Shown piece after piece: positions 25,762-32,405 of a stretch of 64,000 nt of DNA; position 1 is the stretch's first letter, and each line of letters opens with the position of its first letter. The translations under genes and the position numbers were made by a program. Under the pieces are notes generated by a model. It made no database searches and was not told the DNA's origin. It saw nothing but the letters and a program-made list of their open reading frames with translations. Source of the stretch: DAOUAG01 sp034432935 (GTDB taxonomy: Bacteria; Chloroflexota; Dehalococcoidia; SM23-28-2; RBG-16-64-32); NCBI GenBank assembly GCA_034432935.1, contig DAOUBD010000077.1:1-64000 (forward strand), read 5' to 3'.

Positions 25762-27087
25762 CTACTGGGGCTCGCGGCCCTCGAGACGGGCTGCGAAGCG
25801 GGTGAGCCCCATCCCGCCTGACACCATCACCCGATTGAGCTGATAGGGCGCCGCCGCGTCCTGCTTGATCTCCGGCCAAGTGTTGGGCAAGGGGTTGGTC
25901 ACCCCCACCGCGTAGCCCTCCTGCCGCAAGATCTCCACCACCCGGGCCTGGGCCTCCCCGCTTCCGTGGGCAAAGGGCTCCCCGTAGGGATACACCAGCG
26001 CTTGGACGGGCTGCGAAGCCTTCTCCTGGATGGCCTTCCGGGACTCCCGCACCTCCGCGGCCGCCGCCTCGGCAGTTGCAGCCCCCAGGTCCACGTGGTT
26101 CGCCGAATGGGATACGAACTCCATGCCCGCCTGGGTCATCTGCCGTACCTCGTCCCAACTCATGTAGCCCGGGTGATCCAGGAAGGAGGTGACCACGGCG
26201 AAGCTGCCCACGAACCCGTATTTCTGGAGCAAGGGAAAGACGTAGAGGAAGTTGTCCTCGTAGCCATCATCGAAGGTCAATATGACCGGCTTTTCCGGCA
26301 GGGGAAGGCCGTAGAACATGGCGTTGGCTAGCTCCGCCAACGTGATGCTGCGGTAACCTGCGCCCTGCATGTAGGCCAGCTCCCCCTCGAAGTCGGCCGA
26401 GAGCACCGTGATGGTCCGGCCCTCGAAGTCTGCCGGCCACTCCGGCGCGACGTGGTGGTAGACGAGGATGGGCACATCCAAGGAGCCCTGGGCAGCGGGG
26501 GCCGGAGCGAAGGACGGAGCCCGCCGCCCCGCGGGGCCTAGCCCCGCTACCCGCCACTCACCTTCCTCCTCCGCCACCACCACGGGGACCAGCGAGAACT
26601 CCGGCACATCCCTCCCATCAGCCCGCAGCTTGTACGGGACGCTGAAGGCGCTTCCGTACTCGACGCCGGTATCGGGGTCGCGCCACGGTGCCGGGGCCGA
26701 CGGCTCCCCCAACTCGATGCCAAGCTTGCGCCCGCCGAACTTACGGCTGAGGAAAGCCGAGAGGGTCTCTGGCGAGCCCCAGGCCTTGCGGGGCGCCGCC
26801 GCCAGCAGACCCCACAGCTCGCCGTAGCGCCCTCGGGCAAAGGCGGATAGGAACCGCTGGCCGGCCTGCGCCGCCGCCTTATCCGGGCGGGCCTCCGGTG
26901 TCGACTGGGCTGATGCAGTGGTCGCAGTGGGCGCGGCGCCCGTCTCGCCGGGGGCGGGAGCCGCATCATCGGAGGAACAAGCGGCGCTAGCGGCTGCCGC
27001 CACCAGCGTCAGGAAGGCCACCGTCACAAGCTGCACAAGGGGGGGCCGCCGGCCCCTGCCGTGGCCCCTCGCCTGCCCAGGCCTCAC
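25762..27087 (-). CDS. Polysaccharide deacetylase lipoprotein (NodB fold)
   Basis: A 441-residue envelope protein. A positively charged start and hydrophobic core end in ASAAC with Cys37 as likely lipid anchor. A 70-185 segment resembles an NTF2-like accessory domain. The NodB domain (205-430) shows TFDDGY (271-276, metal and catalytic Asp) and HSANH (327-331, metal His pair). It would remove acetyl groups from N-acetylated sugars of wall or surface polymer. GTG 27087 is used because longer in-frame starts lie upstream of the -10 box. Its start overlaps the stop of a short upstream ORF (GTGA), so translation may depend on that ORF. Confidence 0.85.
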   Translation of the reverse strand: MRPGQARGHGRGRRPPLVQLVTVAFLTLVAAAASAACSSDDAAPAPGETGAAPTATTASAQSTPEARPDKAAAQAGQRFLSAFARGRYGELWGLLAAAPRKAWGSPETLSAFLSRKFGGRKLGIELGEPSAPAPWRDPDTGVEYGSAFSVPYKLRADGRDVPEFSLVPVVVAEEEGEWRVAGLGPAGRRAPSFAPAPAAQGSLDVPILVYHHVAPEWPADFEGRTITVLSADFEGELAYMQGAGYRSITLAELANAMFYGLPLPEKPVILTFDDGYEDNFLYVFPLLQKYGFVGSFAVVTSFLDHPGYMSWDEVRQMTQAGMEFVSHSANHVDLGAATAEAAAAEVRESRKAIQEKASQPVQALVYPYGEPFAHGSGEAQARVVEILRQEGYAVGVTNPLPNTWPEIKQDAAAPYQLNRVMVSGGMGLTRFAARLEGREPQ

Positions 27088-27110
27088 CTTACGATCGCTC
27101 CCGTTCCCAT
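27084..27110 (-). CDS. Leaderless 8-codon upstream ORF (MGTGAIVR)
   Basis: ATG lies 6 nt after TGCTATATT (27125-27117), so the transcript would start at this ATG. The ORF has eight codons and a TGA whose first bases are part of the GTG start of the deacetylase gene (GTGA overlap). This arrangement suits translational coupling: ribosomes loading on the leaderless ATG would end exactly on the next start. No similarity to known leader peptides is seen. Confidence 0.4.
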   Translation of the reverse strand: MGTGAIVR

Positions 27111-27116
27111 CGAGCC

Positions 27117-27125
27117 AATATAGCA
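27117..27125 (-). promoter_or_regulatory. Extended -10 promoter, minus strand (deacetylase)
   Basis: TGCTATATT read on the minus strand, 6 nt before an ATG. It lies back to back with the plus-strand promoter at 27151-27180 for the dockerin protein gene. Confidence 0.5.
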
Positions 27126-27150
27126 CGGGCCGGGCGTTAAGGTCGCACGC

Positions 27151-27180
27151 TTGGGGCGGGGGGATGATTGGGGGTATAAT
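27151..27180 (+). promoter_or_regulatory. Promoter of the dockerin/metalloprotease gene
   Basis: TTGGGG (27151-27156), 18-nt spacer, TATAAT (27175-27180). The start of transcription would be near 27187, giving a leader of about 20 nt that contains GGGAGGAGAG just before the ATG at 27208. Confidence 0.65.
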
Positions 27181-27207
27181 AGGTGATTCTTCCCCGGGAG
27201 GAGAGCT

Positions 27208-29736
27208 ATGAAAGCGGGCCACCTCAAGATCTTACTGCTAGCTTTACTAGCACTGGCGTTTGCACTCCTGTGGAAGGATGGACCGCTCACGCCAACGCCA
27301 GGAGGAAGCCGGCCAGCGGCTGCTGAACCCGCCGCCGGAACCTCGGGAGACGTCAACTGCGATGGGGCCGTCAACGCGGTCGACGCTCTGCAAGTGCTGC
27401 GCTACATCGCCGGCCTGTCAGCCGCGGCCTGCCTAGGCAGCGCTGGTGACGTGGACTGCTCCGGCAGCATCGACGCGGTCGACGCGCTGCTCATCCTGCG
27501 GTACGTGGCCGGCCTAAGGACGACGGTGCCAGACTTCTGCCCGCCGATCGGCGGCGGCTCGCCGCCCGAGGAGGAGCCCACGGCTTATGACCTTATTGAC
27601 GAGGCGTTGGCCCAGGGCCAGATCGACGAGGAGGCGGCCATCCTTTACTCCGTATACGCCCTCTTTGATGATCCCAGGCTGCCGACCGCTTACGCTGGCG
27701 CGCCTCCTCCCGACTTCGAGTCGCGTCTAGACCTCACGCTCGTCGCCTCCCAGATCGACAGCTTTTCCGAGACGGTGAGGGCCCAGATCGAGCCCTTCCT
27801 CATTGCGCCGATGCACGCCGGGAGCTGGTGGGACTTGCGCAATAACCCTCAGGCGGCTACAACAGTCGACCTCAGCCCGCTCTCGACGGCGCCCGGCCCC
27901 ATTCTTGACGGCGACTGGATTTCCATCGCCACCAGCAACAATCAGGTGCGCATCTGGTATCCGGTCAACGACTTCTCCCTCTTCCAGCTAGCGAACGATA
28001 CGAAGCAAGAGATCGACTTGCACATCTGGCCTCAGCTCGTGGCGCTGATGGGGCGAGAGCCACTGCCAGACGGCGGAGCCACCACGCCAGGACGCGGCGG
28101 GGATGACCTGACCGACATCGTGATAGCCCCGGACATGCCCGCTTTCATAACGATTGGCCTGTCCCCTAATTTCTGCGAGCGTACTGGTGCCATCGTGCTG
28201 GCCAACCCCGGCGAAGCTGCGCGATTAGGGGTGCCGTTTAAGGCTGCCATCGGCCACGAGCTCATGCACGTCTTTCAGTTCGCCCTCGATAGAGCGAATC
28301 GTCTTGGCGGGAACGGCGGTTGCGCCTCCGACGAGTACGAATGGTGGGAAGAGGCCTCCGCGGTCTGGGCCGAGGACTACCTCTATCCTTCGGCCAACAG
28401 CGAGCACACGGGGCCCCGGGGCGAGCGCCAGGTGCGGGACTTCATGACCGACCTCGGCTCGCCGCTGGACAAGGGTGGCTCTGGCCGCATCGGCGGGTTT
28501 TACGTCTCCTCCAGCCGACAGTACGGCGCGTACCTGTGGGCGTTCTACGCCGCGCGGAAGTTCGGAAACGACGTCATCGGTCAGATGTGGCGCAACATGG
28601 AAAGCACGGGCGCCCTGGCAGCCATCGATAGCGCACTGCCGCAGGGTTTTGAGAAAGCATGGCCGGAGTTCGCCGTGTTCATCCTCAATCAAGCGCCATA
28701 TGACTTCTTTCGACAGCAGGACAGCGTCCAGCAGAGCCCGGACGCGTTCGCGGACCAGGGATACGGTTCTTTCGCCACCTTTCGCCATCACGATGAGCCC
28801 GTGAAACTGGACAGCTTCGTAGGCTATGAGCAGATTACCAACGAGGGTGACTTCAGTCCCGACTGGTTCGGAGACGAGCACCTCTCTATGACCTACAACA
28901 GCTACCTGTTCCCAGACCCGGAGGTTAGATCCGTCGCCTTTTACAATGGCATGACCTTCTCCGCCGACCAGGTGGAAACCGAAGCCGGCAAGCTCTGGCA
29001 GCCGATGCCGCGACCAGCGGAGGAGATCCGGGGGCTGACCGTCCAGGCGCTCATCAAGTACGCCGGGCAAGGCTGGCAGTTGGAGGACTGGACTTACTAT
29101 CAATACAAGAACTTCTGCCGCGATGTGACGGCCGAACGCATCGAAGAACTGATAATCATCACAGCGAACAGCGTCCCGGAACGGAACTACCAGGTTCAGA
29201 GTCCTGATAACGGGCCCAAGGTGTGGGTCTCCGACATGGGCTGCAACCGCTGGCAGGGCTCCGTGCGCATGGAGCAAACGGACCCAGACGGCTTTCATCT
29301 GACGGTCGAGGTTCCAGAACTGGTGCTCGAGCGCGACCCTTCTGAGGCGGGTACGCCGTGCTGCGGCGGCTATATCGTCAACTACCTGCCGGTTGGGGGG
29401 ACGCTGGAGTGGCAGGCAGACGGTATGATCGGGCAGTGCACCGTCAGCGGCAGCGGCACCGCCCCGCTCCAGCAGTATCACTCGTTCGCCACCTTCAACT
29501 ACGTTCCGGAGGGAGCGTACCACCGGGCGGCGGGCGGCACCGTGGCCACGGACGTGGAGCAGCAGTACAGCCTGGACTGTCCAGACTTTCACGATGTGCT
29601 GCCCTTCTACCCTTCCATCACCTTCCCGCTCTCGGAGACGCCCGTCGAGGTATTCGAGGTGGGCAGCAGCTTCTTCGGCACAAGCCGTGTCGATCCGGTT
29701 GAGGTGACCTGGGACCTGCAGGCCGTGCGCCAGTAG
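27208..29736 (+). CDS. Secreted dockerin-type protein with putative HExxH metalloprotease domain
   Basis: An 842-residue exported protein. The signal peptide (about 1-22) is followed by two Ca-binding dockerin-like repeats: GDVNCDGAVNAVDALQVLR (47-65) and GDVDCSGSIDAVDALLILR (80-98). The central region holds GHELMHVFQF with the zinc-type HELMH at 350-354 and, about 27 residues on, WWEEASAVWAEDY, where Glu381 or 382 could be the third ligand as in gluzincin-like peptidases. The C-terminal 300 residues form no domain I recognise. Protease function is inferred from motifs. A strong Shine-Dalgarno sets the start. The dockerin-like repeats here are N-terminal, whereas classical dockerins are usually C-terminal; no cohesin is visible in the window. 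Confidence 0.75.
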   Translation: MKAGHLKILLLALLALAFALLWKDGPLTPTPGGSRPAAAEPAAGTSGDVNCDGAVNAVDALQVLRYIAGLSAAACLGSAGDVDCSGSIDAVDALLILRYVAGLRTTVPDFCPPIGGGSPPEEEPTAYDLIDEALAQGQIDEEAAILYSVYALFDDPRLPTAYAGAPPPDFESRLDLTLVASQIDSFSETVRAQIEPFLIAPMHAGSWWDLRNNPQAATTVDLSPLSTAPGPILDGDWISIATSNNQVRIWYPVNDFSLFQLANDTKQEIDLHIWPQLVALMGREPLPDGGATTPGRGGDDLTDIVIAPDMPAFITIGLSPNFCERTGAIVLANPGEAARLGVPFKAAIGHELMHVFQFALDRANRLGGNGGCASDEYEWWEEASAVWAEDYLYPSANSEHTGPRGERQVRDFMTDLGSPLDKGGSGRIGGFYVSSSRQYGAYLWAFYAARKFGNDVIGQMWRNMESTGALAAIDSALPQGFEKAWPEFAVFILNQAPYDFFRQQDSVQQSPDAFADQGYGSFATFRHHDEPVKLDSFVGYEQITNEGDFSPDWFGDEHLSMTYNSYLFPDPEVRSVAFYNGMTFSADQVETEAGKLWQPMPRPAEEIRGLTVQALIKYAGQGWQLEDWTYYQYKNFCRDVTAERIEELIIITANSVPERNYQVQSPDNGPKVWVSDMGCNRWQGSVRMEQTDPDGFHLTVEVPELVLERDPSEAGTPCCGGYIVNYLPVGGTLEWQADGMIGQCTVSGSGTAPLQQYHSFATFNYVPEGAYHRAAGGTVATDVEQQYSLDCPDFHDVLPFYPSITFPLSETPVEVFEVGSSFFGTSRVDPVEVTWDLQAVRQ

Positions 29737-29769
29737 CCCCGGTGCGGCGCGCCCAAGGTAAGGGCTGCC

Positions 29770-29778
29770 TGCTATCAT
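29770..29778 (+). promoter_or_regulatory. Extended -10 promoter, start-proximal
   Basis: TGCTATCAT ends 6 nt before the GTG of the ABC ATPase gene, placing transcription start on the start codon. No clear -35. Confidence 0.5.
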
Positions 29779-29784
29779 GGGCCT

Positions 29785-30717
29785 GTGGCCGCACCAGCGG
29801 AGATCATCGTCGCCAAGGATCTGGTAAAACGTTACGGCTCGCTGGCCGCCGTCGATGGCATCTCCTTCTCTGTGGCCGCCGGCGAATGCTTCGGCTTCCT
29901 GGGGCCCAATGGCGCCGGTAAGACGACGGTCATACGCATGATGACCTGCGTCTCCCCGGTCACCTCGGGCCAGCTCACCGTCGATGGCCTGCCTGTCCAA
30001 GAGGCCCCGCGCCAAATCAAGGCCCTTCTCGGCGTCGTGCCCCAAGAGGACAATCTGGACCCGGACCTCACCGTCCGTCAGAACCTCCGCGCCTACTCCC
30101 GCTACTTCAACCTGCCCAGGGCGGTCGCTGAGGAGCGCATAGACGAAGTGCTTTCGTTCCTTCAGTTGACTGATAAGCAGCACGAGCGGATCGACGCCCT
30201 GTCTGGAGGACTGAAGCGGCGGCTCACCATCGCCAGGGGTCTCCTCAACGCCCCGAAGATCCTCGTGCTGGACGAACCGACCACGGGCTTGGACCCGCAG
30301 GCCCGCCACCTCGTATGGCAGAAGCTACGCCACCTGCGCAGCCAGGGCACTACCCTGATCCTGACCACTCACTACATGGATGAGGCGGCCCACCTCTGCG
30401 ACCGCATAGTCATCTTGCACCAGGGGAAGATCATCGCCGAGGGGCCCCCCGAGGAGCTGGTGAACCGCTACGCAGGCTACGAAGTCATCGAGCTCCGGCT
30501 CCGGCAGGGGGACCGCGAGACGGCCTTGAACAGCCTCCGGGGACGCCATGGCGTCTCGGTGGAGGCCGTGGAGGACATGGTCTACGTCTACGTCCAGCGG
30601 GAGAACGGCCTCGATCTCAACTCCCTGAAGCTGAATGCGGAGCGTGTGGTCTACCGCCGGGCCAACCTGGAGGACGTATTCCTGAGGCTGACCGGCAGAG
30701 CCCTGGGGGAAGAGTGA
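29785..30717 (+). CDS. ABC transporter ATPase (DrrA/NodI type)
   Basis: A 310-residue ATPase of the ABC-2 exporter class. It has Walker A GPNGAGKTT, a Q-loop region PQEDNLDPDLTVRQNL, signature LSGGLKRRL, and Walker B ILVLDEPTTGLD. The C-terminal about 70 residues form the regulatory extension common to DrrA/NodI proteins. It pairs with the next gene (4-nt GTGA overlap) as exporter of a drug, lipid or polysaccharide; the substrate is unknown. The GTG start is 6 nt after a -10 box and no Shine-Dalgarno is present, consistent with a leaderless mRNA. Confidence 0.9.
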   Translation: MAAPAEIIVAKDLVKRYGSLAAVDGISFSVAAGECFGFLGPNGAGKTTVIRMMTCVSPVTSGQLTVDGLPVQEAPRQIKALLGVVPQEDNLDPDLTVRQNLRAYSRYFNLPRAVAEERIDEVLSFLQLTDKQHERIDALSGGLKRRLTIARGLLNAPKILVLDEPTTGLDPQARHLVWQKLRHLRSQGTTLILTTHYMDEAAHLCDRIVILHQGKIIAEGPPEELVNRYAGYEVIELRLRQGDRETALNSLRGRHGVSVEAVEDMVYVYVQRENGLDLNSLKLNAERVVYRRANLEDVFLRLTGRALGEE

Positions 30718-31511
30718 TGGCCCTAGCCAGTTCCAGGCTCCGCCTTTGGCCAGACGTCTCGCCCCTGGCCTTCCGCGTCTGGCAGAGGAACCGCGACGTC
30801 TACCTCAACATCTGGATGTCGGAGTTCATCTGGCCCATCGTCGAACCCCTGGTCACCCTCATCGCTCTGGGCCTTGGCCTGGGAGGCCTCGTCGAGCTCG
30901 AGGGAGGCCAGCGGTACATCGACTTCATAGCGCCGGGCATCTTGGCGGTCTTCCCCATGTGGTCAGCCACCGCCGAGGCGGGATGGGGGTCCTTCTTCCG
31001 CATGGAGAGCCAGCGCACCTTCGACGCCATCATCGCCACGCCCGTCAGCATCGACGACGTGACGACGGGGGAGGTCCTGTGGGCCGCGACCAGGGCCCTC
31101 ATCAGCACCTGCTACATCGGCGTCATGGTGCTGGCCTTTGGCGCCGTTCACTCCGTCTGGGCCCTCGCCGTCTTCCCCTTAGCCGTTCTTCCCGGCCTGA
31201 TGCTGGGGGCCATCTCCCTCTGTTATACCGCCATCGCCCGCTCCGTCAGCTCCCTCAACTACTTCTTTGCGGCCTACATCACGCCTCAGTTCTGGCTGGC
31301 GGGGGCCTTCTTCCCCCTGGACCGCTTGCCCGGGTGGGTACAGGTTGTCGCCTGGTTCACCCCCGCCTACCACGTTGTACGGGTCTACCGGGGGCTTCTC
31401 GATGGCCACCCGCAGTGGGACTACTTGGGCGACGTGGCCTGGATGCTCGTAGCGGGCTCTGCCTTCTACTATCTCGTCCTCCGCCTCATGCGCCGCCGCC
31501 TCATCCGTTAG
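30714..31511 (+). CDS. ABC-2 type permease (DrrB/NodJ type)
   Basis: A 265-residue membrane protein with six hydrophobic segments. ESQRTFDAIIATPVSIDDVTTGEVLWA is the cytoplasmic coupling loop typical of the DrrB/NodJ family. PQFWLAGAFFPLDRLPGWVQVVAWFTPAYHVVRVYRGL holds the late-family signature before the last helices. Its GTG overlaps the ATPase stop codon, so both halves of the exporter are made together. With no further gene in the operon pointing to a substrate, the cargo stays open. Confidence 0.9.
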   Translation: MMALASSRLRLWPDVSPLAFRVWQRNRDVYLNIWMSEFIWPIVEPLVTLIALGLGLGGLVELEGGQRYIDFIAPGILAVFPMWSATAEAGWGSFFRMESQRTFDAIIATPVSIDDVTTGEVLWAATRALISTCYIGVMVLAFGAVHSVWALAVFPLAVLPGLMLGAISLCYTAIARSVSSLNYFFAAYITPQFWLAGAFFPLDRLPGWVQVVAWFTPAYHVVRVYRGLLDGHPQWDYLGDVAWMLVAGSAFYYLVLRLMRRRLIR

Positions 31512-31532
31512 CCCGCAGGCCGCCTCTTCGGG

Positions 31533-31538
31533 TATCAT
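31533..31538 (+). promoter_or_regulatory. Putative start-proximal -10 box
   Basis: TATCAT ends 6 nt before the ATG of the class I amidotransferase gene. No -35 or extended -10 is seen. Confidence 0.4.
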
Positions 31539-31544
31539 CACCTC

Positions 31545-32252
31545 ATGGCAGACACAGCACTTATCGCCATCCCCCGGTGGCGGGCCCCTACCTGGGAGCG
31601 CACGCTCCACTACTACCAGTCGATCCAGGCAGCCGGAGCGTCTTTCGTCATCGTAGAGGGCGACCTCCTGCCGCCGGGCGCCTCCGGCCTCCTCCTAACC
31701 GGCGGGACCGACGTCAACCCGGCCCTGTACGGGGAAAAGCGCTCCCCGGAGACAGACCGGCCCAACAGGGCCCGCGACGCCAACGAGCTGGCCCTCTTGC
31801 GGCAGGCCCTGGAGCGGGACCTGCCGGTGCTCTGCATCTGCCGCGGGCACCAGCTCCTGAACGTGGCCTTGGGCGGGTCCCTGCTCCAGCATATCCCGGG
31901 CGATGGCCACCGGGCGCAGCCCAGCGGGGAGTCCCGGTGGCATGAGGTTACAGTGCTCGGCGGCCGCTTGGCGGAGATCTACGGCTCCGGCGCGACGCTG
32001 CGGGTCAACTCCCGCCACCACCAGGCCGTAACCGAGGACAGGCTCGCGCCCGGCCTGGCTGTCTCCGCCCTCTCGCCGGATGGCCTCATCGAGGGCGTAG
32101 AGAGCCACGCCCACCGCTGGGTGGTGGGCGTGCAGTGGCACCCCGAGCGCCCCGAGATGCACCCGGGCTCGGATCCCCTCTTCGAGGCGTTCGTCAAGGC
32201 CTGCGCCGCCGCCGGCCGCTCTCCCGCCCCGGCCCGGCAGGATCGCCGCTGA
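31545..32252 (+). CDS. Class I glutamine amidotransferase-like (gamma-glutamyl-GABA hydrolase, peptidase C26)
   Basis: A 235-residue single-domain class I amidotransferase fold. LLLTGGTDVNPALYGE is the N-terminal family motif; the catalytic Cys is in CRGHQLLN and the His-Glu pair in VQWHPE. The nearest characterised type is PuuD, which cleaves gamma-glutamyl-GABA in putrescine breakdown. An agmatinase-family gene about 6 kb upstream and a PuuB-like oxidoreductase at 2.7 kb could serve the same polyamine route, but they are not linked as an operon, so this is only a suggestion. The start codon lies 6 nt after TATCAT with no ribosome binding site. Confidence 0.85.
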   Translation: MADTALIAIPRWRAPTWERTLHYYQSIQAAGASFVIVEGDLLPPGASGLLLTGGTDVNPALYGEKRSPETDRPNRARDANELALLRQALERDLPVLCICRGHQLLNVALGGSLLQHIPGDGHRAQPSGESRWHEVTVLGGRLAEIYGSGATLRVNSRHHQAVTEDRLAPGLAVSALSPDGLIEGVESHAHRWVVGVQWHPERPEMHPGSDPLFEAFVKACAAAGRSPAPARQDRR

Positions 32253-32405
32253 GGGCCCGGGAGGGCAACGGGCCGGACGGCGTCTGCCAAACGGCCTATC
32301 CAGATGAACTTATTCGCGATTTCGGGTATGATGTGTGGGTGACACCTTCCCTTACCTGGCCTGCCGCCCGTGCGCTGGCCCCCTTCCTGCCCGTGAGGAA
32401 CGCTC

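Noticed and set aside
28225..30309. Very long minus-strand open frame (694 codons) opposite the dockerin protease and the ABC ATPase gene
   Set aside because: It is antisense to two well-supported genes, gives a low-complexity product with no motif, and is the kind of open frame expected from GC-rich codon bias.
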